Origin: Cyanobium sp. ATX 6F1
GTDB lineage: Bacteria > Cyanobacteriota > Cyanobacteriia > PCC-6307 > Cyanobiaceae
DNA length: 64,000 bases
Direction: 5' to 3'
NCBI RefSeq assembly: GCF_024346315.1
Contig: NZ_JAGQCS010000004.1
Location: 62,001-126,000, forward strand
Shown here: in pieces, positions 54,029 to 64,000 of the stretch
Layout: every line of letters begins with the position of its first letter
Position numbering within the stretch: position 1 is the stretch's first letter
Position numbers and translations under genes: made by a program
Notes under the pieces: model-generated
Seen by the model: the letters and a program-made list of their open reading frames with translations, nothing else
Told to the model about the DNA's origin: nothing
Database searches by the model: none

Positions 54029-57000
54029 GCTGGCCAGGGTCGAGGCCCCCCAGCCACTCCTCGCCGCTGCCGATGATGTCTTCGGCGAGCTTGGCCTTCT
54101 CGCGGATCATGCGGTCGATCTTTTCTTCCACTGAGCCGCTGGTGATGAACTTGTGCACCAGCACCCGGTTGATCTGGCCGATGCGGTAGGCCCGGTCGGT
54201 GGCCTGGTTCTCCACCGCCGGGTTCCACCAGCGGTCGATGTGGAACACATGGCTGGCCCGGGTGAGGTTGAGGCCCACACCACCCGCCTTGAGCGAGAGC
54301 AGGAAAAGCTGGGGGCCGCGCGGATCCTCCTGGAAGCGATCCACCATCGCCTGGCGTTCGGCCTTGCTGGTGTTGCCGTAGAGGAAGGGCACCTCCTGGT
54401 GGAAGCGCTTCTGGAGATGGGTCTGCAACAGCAGCCCCCATTCGGCGAACTGGGTGAACAGCAGCGCCCGATCACCGGCTTCGATCACCTCCTCGACGAT
54501 CTCATCGAGCCGCTGCAACTTGGCGGAGCGGGCGGCGAACCCTTCGCCGACGGTTGCTTCCTTGAGCGCCAGCGCCGGGTGGTTGCAGATCTGCTTGAGC
54601 TTGGTGAGCAGGGCCAGCACCTGGCCGTGCTTCTGGCCCAGGGGGGCGCGGGCGATCGCGTCAAGGGTCTCATCGACGGTCTTGCGGTAGAGCTTCACCT
54701 GCTCAGGGCTCAGGCCCACCCACTCGTTGAGCTCCACCTTCTCGGGCAGGTCGTTGATGATCGATTTGTCGGTCTTGAGGCGCCGCAGGATGAACGGACC
54801 CACCCGGGCCTTGAGGTCTTTCAGCGAGCTCATGTCGCCGTAGCGCTCGATCGGCAACCGGTAGCGCTGGCGGAAGAATCCCTCCTCCCCCAGCACCTTG
54901 GGGTTGAGGAAATCCATCAGCGCCCACAGCTCGCTCACCCGGTTCTCCACCGGGGTGCCGGTGAGGGCAATGCGGAAGCGGCTGTGCTTGGCGGAGCGGG
55001 CCAGCTCCCGGGCGGCCTGGCTCTGCTTGGCGCTGGGGTTCTTGATCGCCTGGGCCTCGTCGATCACCACCCCCTGCCAGTCGGCGCCGCCGAGCAGGTC
55101 GATGTCCCGCTGCAGCAGCCCGTAGCTGGTGAGCATGAGATCGACGCCGTCGAGTGCCTTTTTCAGGGCGGCAGAGTTGGCGGCCCGGCGGGGCCCGTAG
55201 TGCTCCAGCACCCGCAGCTCGGGGGTGAACCCGGCCGCTTCCCGCTTCCAGTTGGTGAGCACCGAGGTGGGGGCCACCAGCAGCACCGGGCGCTTGAGTT
55301 CGTTCTCCGCCTTGAGGTGTTGCAGGAAGGCCAGCAGCTGGATCGTCTTGCCCAGGCCCATGTCGTCCGCCAGGCAGGCCCCCTGGTCGAAGCGGTGCAG
55401 GAAGGCCAGCCAGCCCAGGCCCCGTTCCTGGTAGGGCCGCAGCTGGCCGGAGAAACCCTCGGGGGCCGGCAGGGGGTCGGGGGCCTTCTGCTGGTGGTAT
55501 TGCTCCAGCACCGCCTGCAGCCTGGGCCCCGCCGTGAACCGGTGCACCGGCAACCGCTGCAGGGTTTCCCCCTCGTTGCCCGTGAGCCGCAGGGCGTCAT
55601 CGAGGCTGAGGGCGGGATCGAGGGCGCAGAACTTTTCGGCGTTGCGCAGATCGCCAGGGCGCAGCTCAATCCAGGCCCCCTTGTGCTGCACCAGCGGGCT
55701 GCGCTTGCCCGCCAGCCGCTCCAGATCCTTGAGGGTCAAGGTGACCCCGCCGATCATCAGCTCCCAGCTCCACTCCAGGGTCTCGCCGAGGCTGAAACCT
55801 CTGGATCGGGCCGGGAGTTCGGCCTGAATCGCCAAGCCCAGCCGGCTGGCCAGGCCGCCACTGAGGCTGGGGGGCAGCAGCACCCCCACGCCCACGTCCC
55901 GGAGTTTGGAGGTGATGGTTCGCACCAGCACGAAGGCCTCGGCCGGCGTCAGCTGCATGCCCTCGGGGGCGGAGGAATCCAGCCCCCTGCCGATCGGCTC
56001 GAACACCTGCAGGGCGCGGCCCATCCCCTCCAGCAGCACCTCGCCGGGCTGCTCCACTTCGATCTCTCCGAGCATCAGCTGGCGCTCGGTGGTGGCCCAG
56101 ACCACCGCCGCGCTCACCCGCAGGGCGGGATCCGCCTCCGCCTGCAGGCTGAAGCGCAGGTCCCAGAGATCCTGGCCCTCCTCCGGGGTGGAGAGCTCCA
56201 GGCAGGCCCGGGCCGGGGCCACCCGCCCCGCCACCGCTTCGCGCCAGTGGTGGGTGGCCACCTCCAGCCGCTCGGCGTCCTCGACGCCCAGGTTCAGCTT
56301 GCCCGTGCCGGGCCCCAGGGCCTGTTGCCAGGCTGCCAGCAGCGGATCGAGGTCGGTGCTGTCGGGGCGGAAGCCCGCCCGCAGCTGGCCATCGACCAGA
56401 TCGTTAAGCAGGTTGACCACCACCAGGCGGCTGGAGCCGGGCCGCCGGCAGGCCATCTCGGCCACCGGCGGCAGCCCCAGCGGGGTGGCCACCCCCGAGG
56501 CCGCCATGGCCACCTGGGGCAGGCGCGCCGCCAGGTCTTCGAGGCGGCGGCGGTCGTCTTCGCGGTTGAGCAGGGGGCGCCAGCGGGCCACTCGCCCATC
56601 GCCGCTGCTCTCCACCTGGGGCAGCCAGCGGCCGCGGGCGATCAGGCTCAACACCCAGCGCTGCAGGTGGCTCCACCAGCGCAGTTCATCCGCCAGGCCG
56701 AGCTCATCGCCGGAGAGGGGGAGCTGGCCCAGCCAGGCCCCGGCCGCAGCCGGCTCCAGCCACAGCCCTTCCAGTTGCCAGGGCCACCACTCCACGGTTT
56801 TGGGGATCGGTTCGCCCGCCTGCAGGGGCAGGCCGCTCCAGGCGGCCCCTTCGCTGGCCTTCTTGCCTCGGGCGCTCTGGCTGCGGCTGGGCAGGGTGAG
56901 GGTGGCCACGGTCGGGCGGAAGGCCTCCGACCAGAGCTCGTGCTCCTCCAGCCAGGCCCCGAGCTCGTCCTGGTCCAGGCTCAGGGGGTGAACCGGCACC

Positions 57001-57138
57001 TTCGCGCCGGGCGTGACCGGCGCCGCCACCCGCCAGGTGTCGGCCCAGAGCAACAGGCCGGGTCGGCCGGCGGTGTGGGACCGGAGCCAGGTGGCGTGCA
57101 GCAGGCTCATGGGTACGGGATACGTCCGCGCCGGGGGG

Positions 57139-57393
57139 TCATGGCCGCAGGACGCTCAAGGAGCGTTGGCCGGCGTGCAGCACCAGGGCGGCACCGATCA
57201 ACGGCAGCCAGGCGCGCAGCAGCGCCATCATCAACCCTGGCAGGACCTCCGCCGCTGGGCCATTCCATTCCAGGGGCAAGGCCAGGCTGTGGATGCCGCA
57301 CACCGCCCCCACCAGGCCCGCCAGCAGGGCCCAGCCAAGCGATCGCAGCCGCAGGCGCGCGCGGGCCTCAGGGGGAGCGGGGGGCTCAAGCAA
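57139..57393 (-). CDS. Small hydrophobic protein
   Basis: An 84-residue frame with two membrane segments (about residues 18-38 and 50-72) and an N-terminal basic, Pro-rich part. The start is TTG at 57393, in the divergent space before alaS. It precedes the SNF2 gene by 28 bases on the same strand. The two hydrophobic segments make it likely to be real; the function is unknown. Confidence 0.5.
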   Translation of the reverse strand: MLEPPAPPEARARLRLRSLGWALLAGLVGAVCGIHSLALPLEWNGPAAEVLPGLMMALLRAWLPLIGAALVLHAGQRSLSVLRP

Positions 57394-57482
57394 GGGGGCT
57401 CAACCAGGGGACGGTGGCGGGGCGCTGGACCTGTGCTGGGCGATCATGCCCGTTCCAGGGTGTTGTTTGCACGTTCGAGGCC

Positions 57483-60194
<2,712 letters not shown>

Positions 60195-60223
60195 GGCGGG
60201 GCGGCCGGGATCCCCAATGGGTG

Positions 60224-60237
60224 GTAGCGATCGCTAC
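60224..60237. promoter_or_regulatory. GTA-N8-TAC palindrome, NtcA-like site with HIP1 core
   Basis: GTAGCGATCGCTAC is a perfect 14-bp palindrome in the alaS-glsA spacer. It matches the consensus of NtcA, the global nitrogen regulator of cyanobacteria, and its N8 is exactly GCGATCGC (HIP1). It lies 42 bases before the glutaminase start. No strong -10 element is found at the usual distance, so binding is unproven. Confidence 0.5.
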
Positions 60238-60278
60238 AGAGGTGGTCCCCGTTAGGCAGTGGGATCGCCGGGTGATTG

Positions 60279-62156
60279 ATGAGCGAGTGCCTCTCGGCGA
60301 TGGTTGCCATTTCACAGGTCAACGCGATTCAGGGCCTCATCGATGAACTTCATCAACGCTATTCATCGTTGAATGATGGTGCGCCGGCTGATTACATTCC
60401 TGAGCTAGCCAAGGCCGATCCCAACGATTTCGGCATCGTCATCGCCACCGTCGATGGACGGCTTTATCAGGCTGGCGATGTCAGCAAGCCATTCACGATT
60501 CAGTCGATCTCCAAGCCCTTCGTGTATGGCCTGGCCCTGGGCCTGCTCACGCCTGAGCACATGGTGGCCAAGGTGGGGGTGGAGCCTTCGGGCGAGGCCT
60601 TCAACGCCATCAGCCTGGATCCGGCGTCTGGGCGGCCGCGCAACCCGATGATCAACGCCGGGGCCATTGCCACCACCGCCCAGATCGCTTCCCACGATCC
60701 TGAGCACGGCGAAGCCACCGTTCTCGATTTCTTCGCCCAGCTGGCGGGCCGCCGTCTGGGCGTGGATGAGGCGGTGTTTCGCTCGGAGCGGGAAACGGGC
60801 CACCGCAACCGCTCGATCGGCCATCTGCTGCGCAATTTCGAGATCATCGAAACAGATCCGGAGCCCTCGCTGGATCTCTATTTCCGGCAGTGCTCGATTC
60901 AGGTCACCTGCCGGGATCTGGCGATCATGGCGGCCACCCTTGCCTGCCAGGGCCGCAACCCCTTCACCGGTGCCAGGCCCCTCAGCTCGGACATCACCAA
61001 GCGGGTGCTGGCGCTGATGGCCAGCTGCGGCACCTACGACTTTGCCGGCCAGTGGCTCCACGACGTGGGCATGCCGGCCAAGAGCGGAGTGGGTGGCGGG
61101 ATCCTGGCGGTGGTGCCCGGCCGCCTCGGCATCGCTGTCTATTCCCCGCCCCTCGACAGCCTCGGCAACAGCGTGCGCGGCATCGCCGTCTGCTCGGAGC
61201 TCTCCGAGCGCCTCGGCCTGAGCCTGTTCAACCAGTACCCCCAGAGCTCCTCCACCGTCCGCCGCTCCTACACCGCCGCCCTGCGTCAATCCCGCCGTTG
61301 GCGTTCCTCCGCCGACCGGGAGGCCCTGCGTGCCTCCGGCCACCGCATCCGCATCGTGCATGTCCAGGGGATCCTCGATTTCGCCGCCCTGGAACGATTG
61401 GTGGCGGAACTGGCGGCGAGCCTGGCTGAGGCGAAGGTGTTGGTCCTTGATCTGGCCCATGTGGTCGAGCTTCCGGCGGAGTCGGCGGGCCTGCTGGCCC
61501 AGCAGTTGACCCTGTTGCGTGACCGGGGCCTGGCGATCCTGTTGTCGCGCTCCGCCCATCTCGATCTCGAGGGGGTGCGCCTGGCCCTGGGCCTGGAGGC
61601 GGAGACCCTCTTCTGCGTTGATCTCGACCAGTCGATTGAGCGGGCTGAGAACCTCTACCTCGACATCTGGAACGGAGACCCTGACCAGGGGGCTTCCAGC
61701 GCCAAGGACGAAGCGTCCCTGGGCTTTCTCGCCCACCTCGATCCCGACTACCGCCAGCGGGTGGCGGCCTGTCTGCGGCGACGGGATTTTGCAGCCGGCG
61801 ATCAGGTGATTCGCCGTGGTGATCCCGGAGATGAACTGTTTCTGGTGCGGGAGGGCCGCTTCACCGCCACGATCCAACTCACGGATGGCTACGGCCGGGC
61901 GCTGGAATCACGGCTGGCCACCTTCGGGCCGGAGATGTGCTTTGGGGAGATCGCCTTCCTCTCCGGTCAGCGGCGCAGCGCCAGCATTCACTGCGACCAG
62001 GCCGGCAGCTGCCTGGTGCTCAGCCGCGCTGATTTCGATCAGCTCCGCCGCAGTGACCCCGAGGCGATGAACGAACTGTTGCTGGCCCTGATCCGCGACG
62101 TCGGTCAGAAGCTTTCGCTCACCAGCCATCAGCTCACGCAGATGGAGCACCTCTGA
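60279..62156 (+). CDS. glsA: Glutaminase fused to STAS and cyclic-nucleotide-binding domains
   Basis: The N-terminal ~310 residues are a beta-lactamase-fold glutaminase that converts glutamine to glutamate and ammonia. The catalytic Ser-Lys pair is in SISKPF (about residues 76-79), and PMINAGAIATTA and KSGVGGGILAVVPG are typical. A STAS domain (about 350-450) with VLDLAHVVELPAESAGLL and a cyclic-nucleotide-binding domain (about 480-610) follow. The last holds GDQVIRRGDPGDELFLVREG and FGEIAFLSGQRRSASIH. Binding of cAMP or cGMP could tune the enzyme. ATG 60279 is chosen; ATG 60300 is possible. Confidence 0.92.
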   Translation: MSECLSAMVAISQVNAIQGLIDELHQRYSSLNDGAPADYIPELAKADPNDFGIVIATVDGRLYQAGDVSKPFTIQSISKPFVYGLALGLLTPEHMVAKVGVEPSGEAFNAISLDPASGRPRNPMINAGAIATTAQIASHDPEHGEATVLDFFAQLAGRRLGVDEAVFRSERETGHRNRSIGHLLRNFEIIETDPEPSLDLYFRQCSIQVTCRDLAIMAATLACQGRNPFTGARPLSSDITKRVLALMASCGTYDFAGQWLHDVGMPAKSGVGGGILAVVPGRLGIAVYSPPLDSLGNSVRGIAVCSELSERLGLSLFNQYPQSSSTVRRSYTAALRQSRRWRSSADREALRASGHRIRIVHVQGILDFAALERLVAELAASLAEAKVLVLDLAHVVELPAESAGLLAQQLTLLRDRGLAILLSRSAHLDLEGVRLALGLEAETLFCVDLDQSIERAENLYLDIWNGDPDQGASSAKDEASLGFLAHLDPDYRQRVAACLRRRDFAAGDQVIRRGDPGDELFLVREGRFTATIQLTDGYGRALESRLATFGPEMCFGEIAFLSGQRRSASIHCDQAGSCLVLSRADFDQLRRSDPEAMNELLLALIRDVGQKLSLTSHQLTQMEHL

Positions 62157-62255
62157 TCTTTTGCCTGCGCGCGGTGAGGATCCGTGTCGGGGCTTGGTTG
62201 GAAGGAACCACGCTCCATAGGGTGGACCTCTCCGTGCCCCATGCCGCAGACAGCC

Positions 62256-62684
62256 ATGGCCATCCAACTGATCTCATCGAAACGCCTCTGGGTCTCCGGC
62301 CTGGCGGCCCTCGCTGTTCTGCTCAGCGCCACAGCCGCCTTCGCCACCCCGGCCGGCACCCTGCTCAAGGGCCTCAAGTTGCCGGGCGGGCTCACCACGC
62401 TGTTCGCGGCCAATGCCGTGGGTCAGACCAGCCTCAACGGCCAGCTGGGCGGCACTCCAGAATCACTCCTGGTGAAGGCCAAGGCCTTGCTCAGTGTTCA
62501 GGGCTACAAGGAACGCACCATCAACACCGTGGTCGGGCCGTGGGGGTTCAACCTGGTGCTCGATCCCCCGGCCGGCACCACCGTGGATGGCACCCCGTCC
62601 GGCAAGACGGCGGCCCTGGTGCTGCAGTCCACTGCTCTGGGCCCCGGCAAGCTCAACCTCAACGTGCGTTTCGAAGCCCTGTAG
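62256..62684 (+). CDS. Exported protein of unknown function
   Basis: The 142-residue product has a signal-peptide-like start, LISSKRLWVSGLAALAVLLS, with cleavage likely near AFA. The mature part is Gly/Leu/Thr-rich and beta-like with VVGPWGFNLVLDPPAG. ATG 62256 is preferred over the upstream in-frame starts. No family is recognised. It stands about 100 bases after the glutaminase gene. Confidence 0.6.
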   Translation: MAIQLISSKRLWVSGLAALAVLLSATAAFATPAGTLLKGLKLPGGLTTLFAANAVGQTSLNGQLGGTPESLLVKAKALLSVQGYKERTINTVVGPWGFNLVLDPPAGTTVDGTPSGKTAALVLQSTALGPGKLNLNVRFEAL

Positions 62685-62723
62685 GCCGCCAGCCATAGCG
62701 TGGGAAGCGGTTGCCCCCTGCCG

Positions 62724-63449
62724 ATGCCCCGCCCCCGTAACGCTCCTCTCCTGGTTGGCTCGCTGACGGGCCTGCTGGCGCTGCCAACACTGATCGCCCT
62801 GGCGCCGGCTGCGGCCCGCGCCGAGGGCCAGGTGCAGCTGCGCTGCGACGGCACCTTGGTGGAGGCGCGGGGCTCGGCCGAAGGCAAGCGCCCCACCCAG
62901 CGCCTGCGCGTTTCCCTGGGGATCGAGGCCGAGGGCCTCAACGCCGATGCTGCCCTCGGTTTGCTGCAGGAGCGCCTGGCGGCCGTGCGCCAGGGCCTGC
63001 AGCGCCTGGGGGTGCAGGAATTGGAGGTCACCTCCCCCAACACCTGGGATCGCCCTTCTGCGCCGCGCATGCCCGCCCAGGTGACGGCGAACGTGCAGGT
63101 GAGCGGTCGCTTGGCCCCCGACAACCTGCAGGCGCTGATCCGTGGGGTGGGGGCACTGCCGGGGGTGCGCTTGGCACCGGTGGCCGCCGAGGCCGATCCC
63201 CGTGGTGATGCCGCCAGCCGCGGCGTGTTGCTGCGGGCGGCCTACCAGGACGCCCTGACCCAGGCGCGGGAGTTGGCGGCCGCCATCGGCCTGGCCCGGC
63301 TCACACCGTTGGAGGTGCAGGTGGAGGGTGGGTTTCGGCCGGTGATGATGAAGGCCATGGCCGCCGACAGCGCCGCCCCCTTTGACCCAGCCGAATTGCC
63401 CAAGCCCACTGAGCGCACCAGCCTCCTGGCCCGTTTCTGCGCTCGCTGA
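62724..63449 (+). CDS. SIMPL-domain (DUF541) exported protein
   Basis: The 241-residue protein starts with a signal-peptide-like segment (about 9-33, ending AAARAEG) at ATG 62724. The mature part has the SIMPL/DUF541 features: repeated beta strands (LRCDGTLVEARGSAEGK), a central helix region with ALGLLQERLAAVRQGLQRLGV, and AAYQDALTQARELAAAIGL. Such proteins are periplasmic or outer-membrane-linked; the role is not well known. It follows the small exported protein by about 40 bases. Confidence 0.8.
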   Translation: MPRPRNAPLLVGSLTGLLALPTLIALAPAAARAEGQVQLRCDGTLVEARGSAEGKRPTQRLRVSLGIEAEGLNADAALGLLQERLAAVRQGLQRLGVQELEVTSPNTWDRPSAPRMPAQVTANVQVSGRLAPDNLQALIRGVGALPGVRLAPVAAEADPRGDAASRGVLLRAAYQDALTQARELAAAIGLARLTPLEVQVEGGFRPVMMKAMAADSAAPFDPAELPKPTERTSLLARFCAR

Positions 63450-63469
63450 GGCCTCAGCGGGTAGGCAAG

Positions 63470-64000
63470 TCAGCCGAGCAGCGAACTGAACAGCTCACGC
63501 ATGCGCTCGAACAGCTGCTTGTCATGGAGGGGTGTCGCTTCGTTTTCGAGGCGTTCGAGCTGGGCCCGGCGGGCATTCACCAGGCCCGCCAGCTCCTCCA
63601 GCAGGGCGGTGTCGTCGGCCAGTAAGGGCTGCAGCGCTGCACGACTCACCTCCAGCAGCAGGCATTCCTCGAGGGTGCGCACGGTGGCACTGCGGGGGGC
63701 ATCGAGGCAGAGGGTCATCTCCCCGAAGATCTCCCCCGCTCCGAGCCGGGCGACGGAGGTGGGGCTGCCGTCGGCGTTTGCTTTGAGCACTTCCACCTGG
63801 CCTTGCACCAGTTGATACAGCGAGTCCCCGGCATCGCCCTCGCGCACGATCGTTTCGCCGGGACCAAAGCGCCGCGTCAGGCTCAGGGAGGCCAGGGTGC
63901 TCAGCTGCTCTTCCCCCAGAAGCGCGAACAGGTGGTTGGAGCGCAGCAACCGCTGCCGCTGCTCCAGCGATGTGAGCGAGGGATCCGCGTCGGCGCTCGC
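63470..64000 (-). CDS. Cyclic-nucleotide-binding protein (5' end outside window)
   Basis: The frame is open from the right edge (64000) to its stop at 63470 and contains no clear ATG near the edge, so the start lies outside. The visible 176 residues hold a cyclic-nucleotide-binding domain with FGPGETIVREGDAGDSLYQLVQG and FGEMTLCLDAPRSATVR, followed by a helical tail. The leading LEQRQRLLRSNHLFALL is typical of the C-terminal domain of mechanosensitive-channel fusions. The true N-terminal domain is unknown. Confidence 0.75.
   Translation of the reverse strand, partial: ASADADPSLTSLEQRQRLLRSNHLFALLGEEQLSTLASLSLTRRFGPGETIVREGDAGDSLYQLVQGQVEVLKANADGSPTSVARLGAGEIFGEMTLCLDAPRSATVRTLEECLLLEVSRAALQPLLADDTALLEELAGLVNARRAQLERLENEATPLHDKQLFERMRELFSSLLG

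Noticed and set aside
54153-57482. A very long plus-strand frame in phase with alaS, giving an apparent 2013-residue protein
   Set aside because: It is antisense to the SNF2 helicase gene. The composition is Gly/Gln/Leu/His-rich as expected of the complement of GC-rich coding DNA. The real alaS starts at ATG 57483 with the family N-terminus.

Overview
The window is GC-rich, densely packed DNA from a picocyanobacterium of the Synechococcus/Cyanobium type. The evidence is an ABC-type nitrate transporter operon (nrtABCD, with NrtC carrying a fused NrtA-like domain), a flavodiiron pair (flv3-flv1) of the oxygenic-phototroph type, two DesC-like acyl-lipid desaturases, and several copies of the cyanobacterial palindrome GCGATCGC. 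The ABC nitrate system, rather than a single NrtP permease, fits a freshwater, brackish or euryhaline lineage better than an open-ocean one (inference).

Layout. 1-8 kb: a membrane-anchored hydrolase-like protein running off the left edge, a Yip1-like membrane protein, arsM with a 2H phosphoesterase, a DUF389 membrane protein, small membrane or secreted proteins, a VIT1/CCC1-type metal transporter and a PhnB-like protein. 8.4-10.8 kb: two exported proteins, one with DUF1254/DUF1214 domains. 11-21.6 kb: a defence island on the minus strand. It holds a type I restriction-modification locus in which hsdM-hsdS and hsdR are separated by toxin-antitoxin genes (an addiction-module pair with a frameshifted ParE toxin, an HI0074/MNT pair, a shortened Phd-like antitoxin and a MNT/HEPN pair coupled to hsdR). 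hsdM has a 2-bp frameshift. Next to it lies a lower-GC cassette coding for an AbiTii-like protein, a TerB-like protein with a hydrophobic tail, and two or three small proteins I do not recognise. 22-38 kb: core metabolism and housekeeping (CbpA/CbpM chaperones, a FecR-CAP exported protein, a glutathione transferase, dnaB, rplI, two desaturases, a methionine-gamma-lyase family enzyme, gcvH, gcvP, a pirin and an old yellow enzyme). 38-43 kb: a Kir-type K+ channel, rubrerythrin, flv1 and flv3. 43.6-49.4 kb: an orphan 3' fragment of a second nrtA, then nrtABCD. 49.4-64 kb: a small heat-shock protein, a MEKHLA protein, a SWIM zinc-finger protein, an acyltransferase, a GNAT enzyme, a TMEM175-like channel, a SNF2 helicase, alaS, a glutaminase-STAS-cyclic-nucleotide-binding fusion with an NtcA-like palindrome upstream, two exported proteins and a cyclic-nucleotide-binding protein cut by the right edge.

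The most interesting regions are the 19-21.6 kb AbiTii/TerB cassette, the toxin-antitoxin genes nested in the decayed type I system, the orphan nrtA fragment, and the GTA-N8-TAC palindrome before the glutaminase fusion. I saw no tRNA, rRNA, CRISPR array or intact insertion sequence.
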